Shown here: piece after piece, positions 18,364 through 26,967 of the stretch
Layout of the letters: each line of letters starts with the position of its first letter
Position numbering within the stretch: position 1 is the first letter of the stretch
The notes under the pieces: generated by a model
Told to the model about the DNA's origin: nothing
What the model saw: only the letters and a program-made list of their open reading frames with translations
Databases searched by the model: none
Program-made: the position numbers and the translations under genes
Assembly: GCA_944383965.1 (NCBI GenBank)
Contig: CALWRQ010000004.1
Location: 1 to 54,826 of the forward strand
DNA from: an uncultured Lachnospiraceae bacterium
GTDB taxonomy: Bacteria > Bacillota > Clostridia > Lachnospirales > Lachnospiraceae
Length of the DNA: 54,826 nt
Direction: 5' to 3'

Positions 18364-19458
18364 TCATTCCGGCTCTCCCGTAAGAAGAATCAGGGCGGAT
18401 GGCGGAATCCTGAGCCACGGAGGAATCACATCCTCCGCAGAATGTGCGTGGATGCTTTTTTCCGTTTTCCACCAAAGCCCGTTGTTCAAAGTAACGTACC
18501 ACTCAAACGGCATCTCCGATACGGAGGGCGATCTTACGGGAATCAGATTTCCTTCTTCTTTTTCTTCCCATCCTCTGGCCGCTTCCTGAGAGAGCGGTTC
18601 AAAATCATGAGCCCGGATTCCCACTGCCGTGATCTCGTCCCCGATCGGAATTTCTGTCGTCAGCTCCAGGCCTCCCCAGTCAAGAGCCCGCAGTTTCCTT
18701 TCTCCCGTCCGTTCGATCCTGGAAATATTCTTGCATCCCGTGAACCTGGCCGCTTTGCAGGTAATTGGATTATGAAACAGTTCCCGGGTATTTCCTGCCG
18801 CCATAGCCCGCCCCTGGTCCATCAGCACCATGTTCCTGCACAGCTGGTAGGCTTCATCCCGGTCATGCGTGACCAGAATGGAAACTCCGCCGTATTCTTT
18901 CAGGATCTCCTGCAGTTCCAGCCTCAGCTTTTCCCTGAGGTGGGTATCCATGGCAGAAAACGGCTCGTCCAGCAGGATCACATCCGGCTCATAAGCCATA
19001 ATACGGGCCAGAGCCACTCTCTGCTGCTGACCGCCGGAAAGCTGAAGAGGGTACCTTTTTTCCAGTCCCGCAAGGCGGAACCGTTCCAGCATCCGTTCCA
19101 CAACCTTCTTTTTGTTTCTTCCCTTTATCCCTGCACCGATATTCTCTTCTACCGTCATATTGGGAAACAGCGCGTAGTTCTGAAACAGATACCCTACTCT
19201 TCTGGCCTGAGGACGCACATTTCTCCTGCGCCAGGAATCAAAGAGCACCCGTTCCTCCTCCCCGTCTGTCAGAGCGATTCTTCCTTCATCGGGGGTGATG
19301 ATCCCTGCAATGGATCTGAGCGTCATGCTTTTCCCGCACCCGGACGGTCCCAGAATTCCCAGGCAGCCTCCGCCTGCTCTGAAATCCATATTCAGTTCAA
19401 AATTCTTCAGGCGTTTTGTGATCTTCACATCAAGAAACAGGCTTTCCTTATTTTCCAC
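18364..19458 (-). CDS. modC: Molybdate ABC transporter ATP-binding protein (ModC-like)
   Basis: ATPase of the molybdate importer, 364 residues. Walker A GPSGCGKS, Q-loop YLFQNYALFPNMTVEENI, signature LSGGQQQRVALARI, Walker B ILLDEPFSAMD and the switch His in LVTHDRDEA are all present. The C-terminal 130 residues form a regulatory domain with an OB-like pattern (VGIRAHDFEPL) rather than an obvious MOP domain, so CysA/sulfate-type specificity is not excluded. The neighbouring modA, modB and cofactor genes support molybdate. Its start overlaps the end of modB by 11 bases. Confidence 0.9.
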   Translation of the reverse strand: MENKESLFLDVKITKRLKNFELNMDFRAGGGCLGILGPSGCGKSMTLRSIAGIITPDEGRIALTDGEEERVLFDSWRRRNVRPQARRVGYLFQNYALFPNMTVEENIGAGIKGRNKKKVVERMLERFRLAGLEKRYPLQLSGGQQQRVALARIMAYEPDVILLDEPFSAMDTHLREKLRLELQEILKEYGGVSILVTHDRDEAYQLCRNMVLMDQGRAMAAGNTRELFHNPITCKAARFTGCKNISRIERTGERKLRALDWGGLELTTEIPIGDEITAVGIRAHDFEPLSQEAARGWEEKEEGNLIPVRSPSVSEMPFEWYVTLNNGLWWKTEKSIHAHSAEDVIPPWLRIPPSALILLTGEPE

Positions 19459-20128
19459 GTCTCCGACCTCCTCCCGCCTTCCATGCCGCTCCGTTCATAA
19501 CCATGATCGACACAAGCGCGACGGCTATGATCACCGCTACATAGGCCCAGGCGGTGTCCATATTTCCTGCCGCCACCTCCGAGTAAACTGCCATGGGCAG
19601 GGTGCGGGTCTTTCCCGCAATATTGCCTGCAATCATGGATGTGGCTCCGAACTCTCCCAGTCCTCTGGCAAAAGCAAGCACACCGCCGCTCACGACTCCG
19701 GGAACCGCATTGGCCAGGATCACCTTACGGAAAATCTCCCACTCTCCCATTCCCAGAGTCCTCGCCGCTGCGATCAGATCCGGATCCACCTGCTCAAAGG
19801 CTCCTCGGGCCGACCGGTACATCAGGGGAAAGGACATGGTCACTGCAGCCAGCACCGTTGCCGGCCAGGAAAACGCAATCTTCACTCCGAAAAAATCCAC
19901 AAAAAACTTTCCTACCGGCCCTTTCACTCCGAACAGGTAAAGCAGAAAAAAACCTGCCACCGTAGGAGGAAGAACCAGAGGAAGCGTCAGAATGCCGTCG
20001 CAGGCAGCCTTCCACACCGGACGTTCCATGCGGATCACAGCCCATGCAGAAAATATTCCAAGAAAAAAGGTTACAAAAATTGATAAGCCGGCCGTTTTCA
20101 GCGAAATCAATACAGGGGACCAATCCAT
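19448..20128 (-). CDS. modB: Molybdate ABC transporter permease (ModB)
   Basis: Inner-membrane permease of 226 residues with about five transmembrane helices. The EAA coupling motif is visible as AAARTLGMGEWEIFRKVILA, followed by GVVSGGVLAFARGLGEFGATSMIAGN, characteristic of ModB. TLPLVLPPTVAGFFLL also fits the family. The ATG at 20128 follows an AGGAGAGGTGG stretch. It pairs with ModC (overlapping) and ModA (upstream, separated by a hairpin). Confidence 0.95.
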   Translation of the reverse strand: MDWSPVLISLKTAGLSIFVTFFLGIFSAWAVIRMERPVWKAACDGILTLPLVLPPTVAGFFLLYLFGVKGPVGKFFVDFFGVKIAFSWPATVLAAVTMSFPLMYRSARGAFEQVDPDLIAAARTLGMGEWEIFRKVILANAVPGVVSGGVLAFARGLGEFGATSMIAGNIAGKTRTLPMAVYSEVAAGNMDTAWAYVAVIIAVALVSIMVMNGAAWKAGGGRRRGK

Positions 20129-20166
20129 ATGCCACCTCTCCTAATTCTGTTCTGTCTTACGCAGAA

Positions 20167-20188
20167 GAGCCCTGATCGCTCAGGGCTC
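20167..20188. terminator. Intercistronic hairpin between modA and modB
   Basis: GAGCCCTGA (20167-20175) and TCAGGGCTC (20180-20188) form a perfect 9-bp stem with a 4-base loop, 11 bases after the modA stop. The downstream run on the minus strand is TTCTGCG, a poor U tract. It is therefore more likely to stabilise the modA message or partly attenuate modBC than to terminate fully. Confidence 0.6.
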
Positions 20189-20198
20189 CCGTTCCTTC

Positions 20199-21053
20199 TC
20201 AGTTCCCGGCTGAAAATCCGTAGGATTCAAATACAGCCATCGCTTCATCTGTTTTCAGGAAATCAACAAACGCTTCCGCTTCTTCCTTATGGGCTGTATT
20301 TTTCACCACAGCCACAGGATAAATGACTGCTTCCTTCAGACTTCCCTCCGGTGCCTCAGCGATCACCTTTACCTGATCGCTCATGGAAGCTGCGTCTGTG
20401 GCGTAAACAATTCCTGCATCCGCGCTGGCAGCCGCAACCTGATTGAGTACCTCTGTCACATTGGAGCCAAAGCTTATCTTATCCTGAATTTTATCCCAAA
20501 TTCCAAGGCTTGTCAAAGCTTCCTGAGCATACTGGCCGGCAGGCACGCTGGCCGGGTCGCCCAGGGCTATGGATTCTGCCTTTTCAATATCTTCAAAAGA
20601 TTCCATACCTTCTCCTCCCGACTGGGGAACGATCAGGACAATCTTGTTTTCCAGCAGGTTTACGATCGTCTGAGAATCAATCAGCCCCTCTTCATCCAGG
20701 CTGTTCATCTGCTTGATTGCCGCAGACATGAATACATCCGCTTCCAGACCTCCTTCGATCTGGGTCTGGAGTTTGCCTGAGCTGTCGTAGGTTCCCACTA
20801 CGGTTACTCCCGGATTCTGTTCCTCAAACATGGGGATCAGTTCTTCCTCATAGGCATTCTTCAGGCTGGCCGCCGCGGCCACCAGGATTTCGGTCTCTTC
20901 TCCATCCGTATTCGCGGAAGCCTCCGTCTCCGTTTCCCCGGCGGTCTGAGACGTCTCACTGACAGCCGCTGTTGTTTCCGTCTTCTGTCCGGAACATCCC
21001 GTCATTATTCCAAGGATCACCATCCCGGTCAGAACTGCTGCTGCTTTTCTCAT
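20199..21053 (-). CDS. modA: Molybdate-binding lipoprotein (ModA)
   Basis: Solute-binding component of the molybdate importer, 284 residues. The signal peptide ends in a lipobox, GIMTGC, giving a lipidated Cys near residue 20. A Thr/Glu-rich linker follows. The mature domain begins ILVAAAASLKNAYEEELIPMFEEQNPG and continues with TYDSSGKLQTQIEGGLEADVF, ALGDPASVPAGQYA and DAGIVYATDA, all typical of ModA. The ATG at 21053 follows AAAGGAGG. It is the first of the three transport genes. Confidence 0.95.
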   Translation of the reverse strand: MRKAAAVLTGMVILGIMTGCSGQKTETTAAVSETSQTAGETETEASANTDGEETEILVAAAASLKNAYEEELIPMFEEQNPGVTVVGTYDSSGKLQTQIEGGLEADVFMSAAIKQMNSLDEEGLIDSQTIVNLLENKIVLIVPQSGGEGMESFEDIEKAESIALGDPASVPAGQYAQEALTSLGIWDKIQDKISFGSNVTEVLNQVAAASADAGIVYATDAASMSDQVKVIAEAPEGSLKEAVIYPVAVVKNTAHKEEAEAFVDFLKTDEAMAVFESYGFSAGN

Positions 21054-21096
21054 GATTTTCCTCCTTTATTCTTTCTCATCCTTATGATGAATCCGG

Positions 21097-22056
21097 TCAT
21101 TTTTCTTTCCGGGCACACTCCGAAGCACTTCCCCGCAGAATTCCCAGTCCGTGATCCAGACTTCCCATAATAAATCCCAGACTTTCCTTCACTGCTTTCG
21201 GACTTCCCGGCAGGTTCACGATCAGGGTCTTTCCGCGGATCACAGAGACCCCCCGTCCCAGCATGGCCCGGTCTGTGATCTTCATGGAACGGTAACGGAT
21301 GGCTTCTGCGATTCCCGGAGCATTTCTGTCTGCCACCGCCATGGTTGCCTCCGGAGTCTGGTCCCGAAGGGAGAATCCTGTCCCTCCGCTGGTCAGGATC
21401 AGGTCCACCTGGCGGCTGTCCGCAAGGCGGATCAGCTGAGTCTTCAGCATACCCGGCTCGTCCGGAAGCAGCAGAGTCTCCACCACCTCATAGCCGGCCG
21501 CTTCCAGAATTTCTCTGGCCGCCGGTCCGCTCTCATCCGTTCGCTCACCCCGGGATCCCTTGTCGCTCAGAGTGATCACAGCAGCCTGGAACGGGCGGTC
21601 CGGCGCAGGCTCTTCCACAGTCATTCTGTCTCCCGGGCGGATGATTCCCTCTGAAATCACCTTTGCAAATACCCCTTCTCTGGGCATGATGCATTCTCCC
21701 ATCCGTTTGAAGATGGCGCAGTGACTGTGGCATTCCTTTCCGATCTGAGTCATTTCCAGCACCGCAGATCCTGCATGAAGCCTGGTGCCCACAGGCATGG
21801 CCCTGAAATCCAGGCCTGAAACCACCAGATTTTCCCCGAATGCCCCGTCTCCCACGTCCGCTCCCCGCCGGTTGAATTCCTCTACCTTGTCATAGGAGAG
21901 AAGGCTGACCTGACGATGCCAGTTGCCTCCGTGAGCATCCCCTTCGATTCCGAAATCTACTATAAAATGTCCTTCTTCCACTGCATGCTTTTCCGTTCCT
22001 CTGGCATCGCTGATGCAGATCGCTTTTACAATTCCTGTTTTCTCTGTATATCCCAT
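21097..22056 (-). CDS. MOSC domain-MogA/MoaB fusion protein
   Basis: A 319-residue two-domain protein. Residues 1-145 are a MOSC domain (GIEGDAHGGNWHRQVSLL, GAFGENLVVSGLDF, IGKECHSHCAIF); MOSC domains handle sulfur or molybdenum cofactor. Residues about 157-310 are the MogA/MoaB molybdopterin adenylyltransferase: AVITLSDKGSRGERTDESGP, DLILTSGGTGFSLRDQTPEA, VNLPGSPKAVKESL. The MogA half would adenylate molybdopterin before Mo insertion. The ATG at 22056 starts the MOSC domain directly and lies 7 bases after the moaA stop. The upstream open frame lacks domain similarity. Confidence 0.9.
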   Translation of the reverse strand: MGYTEKTGIVKAICISDARGTEKHAVEEGHFIVDFGIEGDAHGGNWHRQVSLLSYDKVEEFNRRGADVGDGAFGENLVVSGLDFRAMPVGTRLHAGSAVLEMTQIGKECHSHCAIFKRMGECIMPREGVFAKVISEGIIRPGDRMTVEEPAPDRPFQAAVITLSDKGSRGERTDESGPAAREILEAAGYEVVETLLLPDEPGMLKTQLIRLADSRQVDLILTSGGTGFSLRDQTPEATMAVADRNAPGIAEAIRYRSMKITDRAMLGRGVSVIRGKTLIVNLPGSPKAVKESLGFIMGSLDHGLGILRGSASECARKEK

Positions 22057-22063
22057 AGCCTCA

Positions 22064-23092
22064 TCATCCTCCAATCGATACCATATTGCCGGATTCCGTG
22101 ATCCCTGCGGGATCCTCAAAGCAGTGTGCTGCCGGTTTTTTCATCAGAGCCTCCTCAAAAGCAGCCCGCAGCCGCTTCTGGAGCTCCCTGTCATCCGGCC
22201 GGAGCCCTTCCGGCCAGCAGTAATGACCTCTTCCCGTTCCCGATTTCTGTCCTTCCCGCAGGACCGCCCGCAGATCCGTTCCGTCCTCATAGCAGAGGCA
22301 GGTTTTCAGATACCCCTGGGATGTCAGGCGCACCCGGTTGCAGCTGCTGCAGAATTTTCCGTGAATCGCACTGATAAAACCGATGCTTCCCTGAAATCCC
22401 GGTATGCGGTAATATACCGCCGGTCCGTAACCATGCTGCGTGTGATCCTCCTCCATTCCGGGATATCGCTTTCCCATCTCCTCAAGGAGCACTCTGTGAT
22501 CCAGAGCCGGAAACTCCCTGCCGTATCCGATCGGCATCATCTCAATAAACCGTACATCCACCGGCATCTGAGCAGCCAGTTCCGTCAGGCCGATCCAGTT
22601 TTCCTGTCCCAGGTCAAGGGAAACCGCGTTGACTTTCACCGATGGAATCCGGGCAGCCGCTCTTTTTAATGCTTCTAAAACCGAATCCAGGCAATCCCTG
22701 CCGGTCAGGCTCCTGTAACGTTCCGGATCCAGCGTATCCAGGCTCACATTGATCCCGTCAATTCCTGCTTCCTCCAGCTGGTCAAGATACTGGCCCAGCA
22801 GAACTCCGTTGGTGGTAATGGTCACCTTTTCGATTCCCGGCACCGCCTTGAGCATATTCACCAGGCGGCAGCAGTCTCTGCGGACCAGTGGTTCTCCCCC
22901 TGTAACCTTCAGATGGCGGATCCCCAGACCGGCAGCACAGAAGGCCGCTGCCTGAATCTCTTCAAAGCACAGAATATCCTCCAGAGGCAGGGGATCGATC
23001 CCAAAGGGCATGCAGTACCTGCACCTCAGATTGCACCGGTCTGTAATAGAGATCCTCATATAATCAATGGTTCTTCCCTGTCCGTCCTTCAT
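22064..23092 (-). CDS. moaA: GTP 3',8-cyclase MoaA
   Basis: Radical-SAM enzyme for the first step of molybdenum cofactor synthesis, converting GTP to 3',8-cyclo-7,8-dihydro-GTP. It has 342 residues. The SAM cluster motif is CNLRCRYC near residue 20, followed by VTGGEPLVRRDC. The second cluster is in FCSSCNRVRLTSQGYLKTCL. The protein ends in Gly-Gly (VSIGG), as required for MoaA activity. The ATG at 23092 begins MKDGQGRTIDYMRISITDRC, 8 bases after the moaC stop. Residues between the second cluster and the C-terminus are less conserved. Confidence 0.95.
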   Translation of the reverse strand: MKDGQGRTIDYMRISITDRCNLRCRYCMPFGIDPLPLEDILCFEEIQAAAFCAAGLGIRHLKVTGGEPLVRRDCCRLVNMLKAVPGIEKVTITTNGVLLGQYLDQLEEAGIDGINVSLDTLDPERYRSLTGRDCLDSVLEALKRAAARIPSVKVNAVSLDLGQENWIGLTELAAQMPVDVRFIEMMPIGYGREFPALDHRVLLEEMGKRYPGMEEDHTQHGYGPAVYYRIPGFQGSIGFISAIHGKFCSSCNRVRLTSQGYLKTCLCYEDGTDLRAVLREGQKSGTGRGHYCWPEGLRPDDRELQKRLRAAFEEALMKKPAAHCFEDPAGITESGNMVSIGG

Positions 23093-23100
23093 CTTCTCTG

Positions 23101-23586
23101 TTACCGTCCTCTCCCCGGATTCCGGAATACTCCGCTCTTGCCTCCGGACTTGTATTCCAGATGGATTCCTCCCATTTCCATGGTCTTGTCGACTGCCTTG
23201 CACATGTCATAGATGGTAAGAAGGGCAACGGATACGCCGGTCAGCGCCTCCATCTCCACGCCGGTCCGCCCTGTTGTCCTTGCCGTGCAGACCGCCTGAA
23301 TCTCACAGTTTTCTTCCCTGATTTCAAAATCAATGGTCATATTGGTCAGATTCAGTCCATGGCACAGGGGAATCAGAGAGGACGTCTGCTTTGCTCCCAT
23401 GATTCCGGCCACTCTGGCCACTCCCAGCACGTCTCCTTTTGACATGGAGCCCTCCGTTACCTTCTTCAGGCATTCCCCGCTCATGAAAATACTTCCTCTG
23501 GCCCGGGCTTCCCGCTCTGTTTCCTGCTTCCCGCCCACGTCTACCATGCGGGCATTTCCCTGTTCATCAAAATGTGTAAATTCCAC
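23101..23586 (-). CDS. moaC: Cyclic pyranopterin monophosphate synthase MoaC
   Basis: Works directly after MoaA to form cyclic pyranopterin monophosphate. It has 161 residues, the normal length. Conserved stretches are [37 protein letters not shown] and [20 protein letters not shown] with the catalytic Lys in CKAVDK. The start codon is GTG at 23586, supported by GGAGGAGAG upstream. It is adjacent to moaA. MoaD and MoaE are not in the window and must be encoded elsewhere. Confidence 0.95.
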   Translation of the reverse strand: MEFTHFDEQGNARMVDVGGKQETEREARARGSIFMSGECLKKVTEGSMSKGDVLGVARVAGIMGAKQTSSLIPLCHGLNLTNMTIDFEIREENCEIQAVCTARTTGRTGVEMEALTGVSVALLTIYDMCKAVDKTMEMGGIHLEYKSGGKSGVFRNPGRGR

Positions 23587-23624
23587 AGCTGTCTCTCCTC
23601 CTGTCTTTTACGCGGTCCTTACAG

Positions 23625-24671
23625 TCAGTGCCCCTTTCCGAATCCGCAGTTGGGGAACACGCAGGTCTCACAGTTTAAGCAAAGACCGCCTTCTCCCAGA
23701 GCTGCCAGTTCGTCTGCCGACACCGGGTCGTCTGCCATCACCCTGGGCAGGATCAGATCAAAAATTGTCCGTTTCGCATACATCACGCATCCAGGAAGCC
23801 CCATGATCACTGCTCTCCTGCCGTCCTTTTCATAATAAGCCAGCAGGAACATGGCCCCGGGAAGCACCGGAGCTCCATAGGATACAATATGTGCTCCCGT
23901 ATTCTTAATAGCCAGAGGCGTCTTGTCATCCGGATCCACGCTCATTCCTCCGGTACAGATGACCACGTCTGCCCCCTGTCCGATCATTTCCAGAATGGAG
24001 GCCGTTACCTTTTTGTCGTCGTCATCCCAGGTTACATGGCTGATCATCTCACTGTCATATTCGTCCAGTTTTTCCAGGATCACCGGAGTAAACGTATCCT
24101 TGATCCGGCCGCTGTATACCTCATTTCCTGTAGTAACAATCCCCACTTTCTTATGTACAAAAGGCTTCAGTTCCAGAAGGGGTGCCCCTCCCGTCGCGTC
24201 TGCAGCTGCTTTTTTCGCTGCTTCCATCTTTTTTTCCTCAATCACCAGGGGGATGATGCGGGTTCCCGCCAGCTTGTCTCCCTTTTTCACAGGAAAATCT
24301 CCATGCCTGGTAGCGATCATCATCTGCCCCAGACCGTTTACCGCTTTCAGTCCCTGATGGCTGACCTTCAGGAGCCCGTCGCAGGAAGCGGAAAGCTCAA
24401 TTTTCCCTTCCTTCGGCTCCGACCGGTCCATATGGTCTCCCAGACACATGGCACAGAGAATTTCCGCCGCTTCATTTTCATGAAGCATTCCTTCCTCTTT
24501 CTCCCAGACATAAAGCCATTCTTTTCCCACGCTGAGCAGCACGGGAATGTCTTCTTCCCTGACCACATGCCCTTTGCGGAAAACGGCATCCTTTGTAACT
24601 CCTTTGATAATCTGAGTAATATCATGGCACAGCACCGTGCCGACCGCATCCACTGTTCTGATCTGTTTCAT
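23625..24671 (-). CDS. MoeA-like molybdopterin-binding protein with C-terminal Cys cluster
   Basis: Protein of 348 residues with a MoeA/MogA-type molybdopterin-binding domain: VGIVTTGNEVYSGRIKDTFTP at about 173-193 and ADVVICTGGMSVDPDDKTP further on, then LPGAMFLLAYY and MGLPGCVMYAKRTIFDLILP. Full MoeA is about 400 residues with other domains, so this is a divergent branch common next to molybdenum hydroxylases. The tail has Cys331, 334, 337 and 342 (CLNCETCVFPNCGFGKG), which could hold an Fe-S cluster. A likely role is Mo insertion or cofactor handling. The ATG at 24671 has AGGAG upstream, and a palindromic operator lies just before it. Confidence 0.85.
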   Translation of the reverse strand: MKQIRTVDAVGTVLCHDITQIIKGVTKDAVFRKGHVVREEDIPVLLSVGKEWLYVWEKEEGMLHENEAAEILCAMCLGDHMDRSEPKEGKIELSASCDGLLKVSHQGLKAVNGLGQMMIATRHGDFPVKKGDKLAGTRIIPLVIEEKKMEAAKKAAADATGGAPLLELKPFVHKKVGIVTTGNEVYSGRIKDTFTPVILEKLDEYDSEMISHVTWDDDDKKVTASILEMIGQGADVVICTGGMSVDPDDKTPLAIKNTGAHIVSYGAPVLPGAMFLLAYYEKDGRRAVIMGLPGCVMYAKRTIFDLILPRVMADDPVSADELAALGEGGLCLNCETCVFPNCGFGKGH

Positions 24672-24684
24672 ATTGTCCGTCTCC

Positions 24685-24714
24685 TAGTGTTATGTTTTTT
24701 TATGTATAACGCTA
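24685..24714. promoter_or_regulatory. Candidate ModE-like operator
   Basis: TAGTGTTAT (24685-24693) and ATAACGCTA (24706-24714) form a 9-bp inverted repeat with one mismatch around a 12-bp AT-rich spacer. The GTTAT...ATAAC half-sites resemble known ModE operators (CGNTATAT/ATATAACG type). It fills most of the 51-bp gap between mocA and the MoeA-like gene, so it could control a promoter for the downstream cofactor and transport genes. The likely binder is the HTH fusion at 17411-18352. This is inferred from pattern only. Confidence 0.5.
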
Positions 24715-24722
24715 TCTATAAT

Positions 24723-25358
24723 TTAGCACTTTTTTTCGCTCTTGTAAATATGACCGGAGCTGTTTTTTTCACCGATCATCTGCTGCAGTCTAGCGTATTC
24801 CTCCGGCGTATCCGCATCCAGATAGATTCCCCTGTCTTCCACGCGGATTTCCTCAATGGGCACTCCCAGGCTTTCCATCGCCTTTTTCAATCCCCCGTCC
24901 CCTTTAAAAGAACGGATCCCTTCCGCCAGATCCATATGGATCATGACCGGATGGCCCGGATTTCCTCCGCAGACCGGACGGACCAGCCGTCCTTCGCTTT
25001 CCATTACTTTTTTTATCGTGTCCTCCGAAATGAGAGGAACATCTCCAGGAACCACCAGGATCCTGCCGCAGCGTCCTTCCGCCGCTTCCAGTCCCAGACG
25101 GACAGAACCGAACATATCTCCGTCCGCATATCCCAGGTTCTCCACAAATATTATTTCTTCCCCCTGCAGATGCTCCCTCAGGTCTTTCCCGCGGTATCCC
25201 GTTATTAAGATAAGCGGATCGGCCCCAGCCTGCTTCAGGCTGAGGATGACCCGCTTGATAATGGAAATTCCGCCCAGGTCCAGAAGGGGTTTATACCCCT
25301 TCATCCTGGTAGACATGCCGGCAGCAAGAACAAGGGCTCCCGTTTTTTCAGAATTCAT
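24723..25358 (-). CDS. mocA: Molybdenum cofactor cytidylyltransferase (MocA-like)
   Basis: NTP-transferase of 211 residues that would attach CMP to molybdopterin, giving the MCD form used by xanthine-dehydrogenase-family enzymes. The active-site motifs are intact: ALVLAAGMSTRMKGYKPLLDLGG at the N-terminus, VVPGDVPLI with Asp106, and CGGNPGHPVMI. This contrasts with the degenerate paralogue at 17411. The ATG at 25358 overlaps the CoA-transferase gene by 11 bases and has only a weak ribosome site, so translation is probably coupled. MobA-type GMP transfer is a less likely alternative because the rest of the operon is of the Xdh type. Confidence 0.88.
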   Translation of the reverse strand: MNSEKTGALVLAAGMSTRMKGYKPLLDLGGISIIKRVILSLKQAGADPLILITGYRGKDLREHLQGEEIIFVENLGYADGDMFGSVRLGLEAAEGRCGRILVVPGDVPLISEDTIKKVMESEGRLVRPVCGGNPGHPVMIHMDLAEGIRSFKGDGGLKKAMESLGVPIEEIRVEDRGIYLDADTPEEYARLQQMIGEKNSSGHIYKSEKKC

Positions 25359-26946
25359 CTTTCAGATGCCCCCATGTTTCTTCAAACAGTCCGCTGTCCA
25401 TAAGCGCAGGACCGCCCTCCGGAATCAGGGGACGGAATCCCATATGGGCCAGCACCTGGGTCTCCAGATCGATGCCGGGTGCAATCTCCGTCAGAACCAG
25501 ACCTTCCGGTCTGCGCTCCAGCACGCACCGCTCCGTAATAAAGGTAATCTTATTTCCCCTGGCCAGACACTGATCCGCATTAAAGGACAGCTGACTGCAG
25601 TGATCTACAAATTTATTGAATTTTCCTTCCTGGTCAATGACCATTTTACCGTTTTCCACATGGCATTTCAAGCCGCTTGCCGTAAAGGATCCGACAAAAA
25701 TGGAGTGCTTTGCATTGGCGGAAATATTGGGAAATCCGCCTACCCCTGCAATCTTGCCGTTCAGGTTGGTGGTATTTACATTTCCATCCTTATCCACTTC
25801 GCTGAGGCCGAATACAGCCACATCCAGGCCGCCCTGGTCAAAAAAGCTGAAATGATCGGTCTGATTCAGCATGGCCTCCGGATTGTAGTGCGCTCCGAAA
25901 TCTCCTCCCGGAGCGGGAATGCCTCCGATCAGTCCTGATTCGGAAATCAGGGTAACCTGGGAGTCCACCCCTTCTTCCATCAGGATGCTGGGAATCAGTC
26001 CCGGCATTCCGATACCCAGATTGCACTTGTTGCCTGCATGAATCTCCTTTGCTGCTCTTCTGGAAAAGACCTTTCTGCTGTCAAGGGGCAGCGCTTCCGC
26101 ATCTGCCTTCAGAGGAACGCGGATCTCTCCGGTAAAGGCCGGATTAAAGTGAGTCACATGAGTCTGCATGATCTGATCCGGATGCTCAGCCACACAGACA
26201 TAATCCACCAGCAGTCCCGGGATCTTTACATTCCTGGGATCCAGAGAACCTTTCTGGGCAACTCTTTCCACCTGAGCGATCACGATGGCTCCCGATGCCT
26301 TGGCAGCCATGGCCAGGTCCAGAGGTTCGCAGGGCATACACTCCTTCTCGTAGGTCAGATTTCCGTCCTCATCCGCCGTTGTGGCACGAAGCAGAGCCAC
26401 ATCCAGTTTGGGAAGGGTGTAGAACAGATACTCTTCCCCCTCAAAATCCGGAATATATTTTACGATCTGTTTCCCCTCTTTTTTGGTCTTTTCGTTGATC
26501 ATGGCCCCATCGTATCTGGGATCCATAAAAGTCCCCAGTCCTACCTTTGTAAGGAGTCCCGGAAATCCTCTTCCTACCTCACGCCAGATCTGGCCTACCA
26601 CCCCCAGCGGAATGTTGTATGCCAGGATCTTGTTGTCCACAATCTGCTTGGTCACACGGAAGGAGCAGCCCACATGACCGTGAATGCTGCAGGTCATCAG
26701 TCCGTCATGAGCCAGTACGCATTCTCCCCGGCAGGTCTTTCCATCGGGCGACATTCTCCCGAAATCTCCCTGTCCGGCTCCGTGAATATGGGTAATTCCT
26801 GCCGGGTGCCCTGTTTCCAGATATCTCTTTTCAATGGCAATTCCGATTTCTTCCGGCCAGCCTGTCATTCCCTGCACTGCAGAGCCCAGCACCGCACCGT
26901 CCTGTATCAGATCTGCCGCCTCTTTTACCGTAATGAATTTTGCCAT
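25348..26946 (-). CDS. Family I acyl-CoA:carboxylate CoA-transferase (YdiF/propionate CoA-transferase-like)
   Basis: Transfers CoA between an acyl-CoA and a carboxylic acid. It has 532 residues with fused alpha and beta halves. The N-terminal half opens ITVKEAADLIQDGAVLGSAVQG. The second half contains NLGIGMPGLIPS and the catalytic Glu336 in LISESGLIGG, the position of the glutamyl-CoA intermediate in this family. GEIRVPLK, FSRRAAKEI and APGIDLETQVLAHMGF also fit. In this operon it could recycle CoA from a product thioester to new substrate, saving ATP. Substrate specificity cannot be read from the sequence. Confidence 0.88.
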   Translation of the reverse strand: MAKFITVKEAADLIQDGAVLGSAVQGMTGWPEEIGIAIEKRYLETGHPAGITHIHGAGQGDFGRMSPDGKTCRGECVLAHDGLMTCSIHGHVGCSFRVTKQIVDNKILAYNIPLGVVGQIWREVGRGFPGLLTKVGLGTFMDPRYDGAMINEKTKKEGKQIVKYIPDFEGEEYLFYTLPKLDVALLRATTADEDGNLTYEKECMPCEPLDLAMAAKASGAIVIAQVERVAQKGSLDPRNVKIPGLLVDYVCVAEHPDQIMQTHVTHFNPAFTGEIRVPLKADAEALPLDSRKVFSRRAAKEIHAGNKCNLGIGMPGLIPSILMEEGVDSQVTLISESGLIGGIPAPGGDFGAHYNPEAMLNQTDHFSFFDQGGLDVAVFGLSEVDKDGNVNTTNLNGKIAGVGGFPNISANAKHSIFVGSFTASGLKCHVENGKMVIDQEGKFNKFVDHCSQLSFNADQCLARGNKITFITERCVLERRPEGLVLTEIAPGIDLETQVLAHMGFRPLIPEGGPALMDSGLFEETWGHLKDEF

Positions 26947-26967
26947 TTCACCGCTTCCTTTCTTGAA

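Noticed and set aside
16366..25358. Selenium-dependent molybdenum hydroxylase maturation set
   Set aside because: XdhC and MocA occur in such sets, but YqeB/YqeC-like or selenium genes are not seen, so selenium dependence is not supported.
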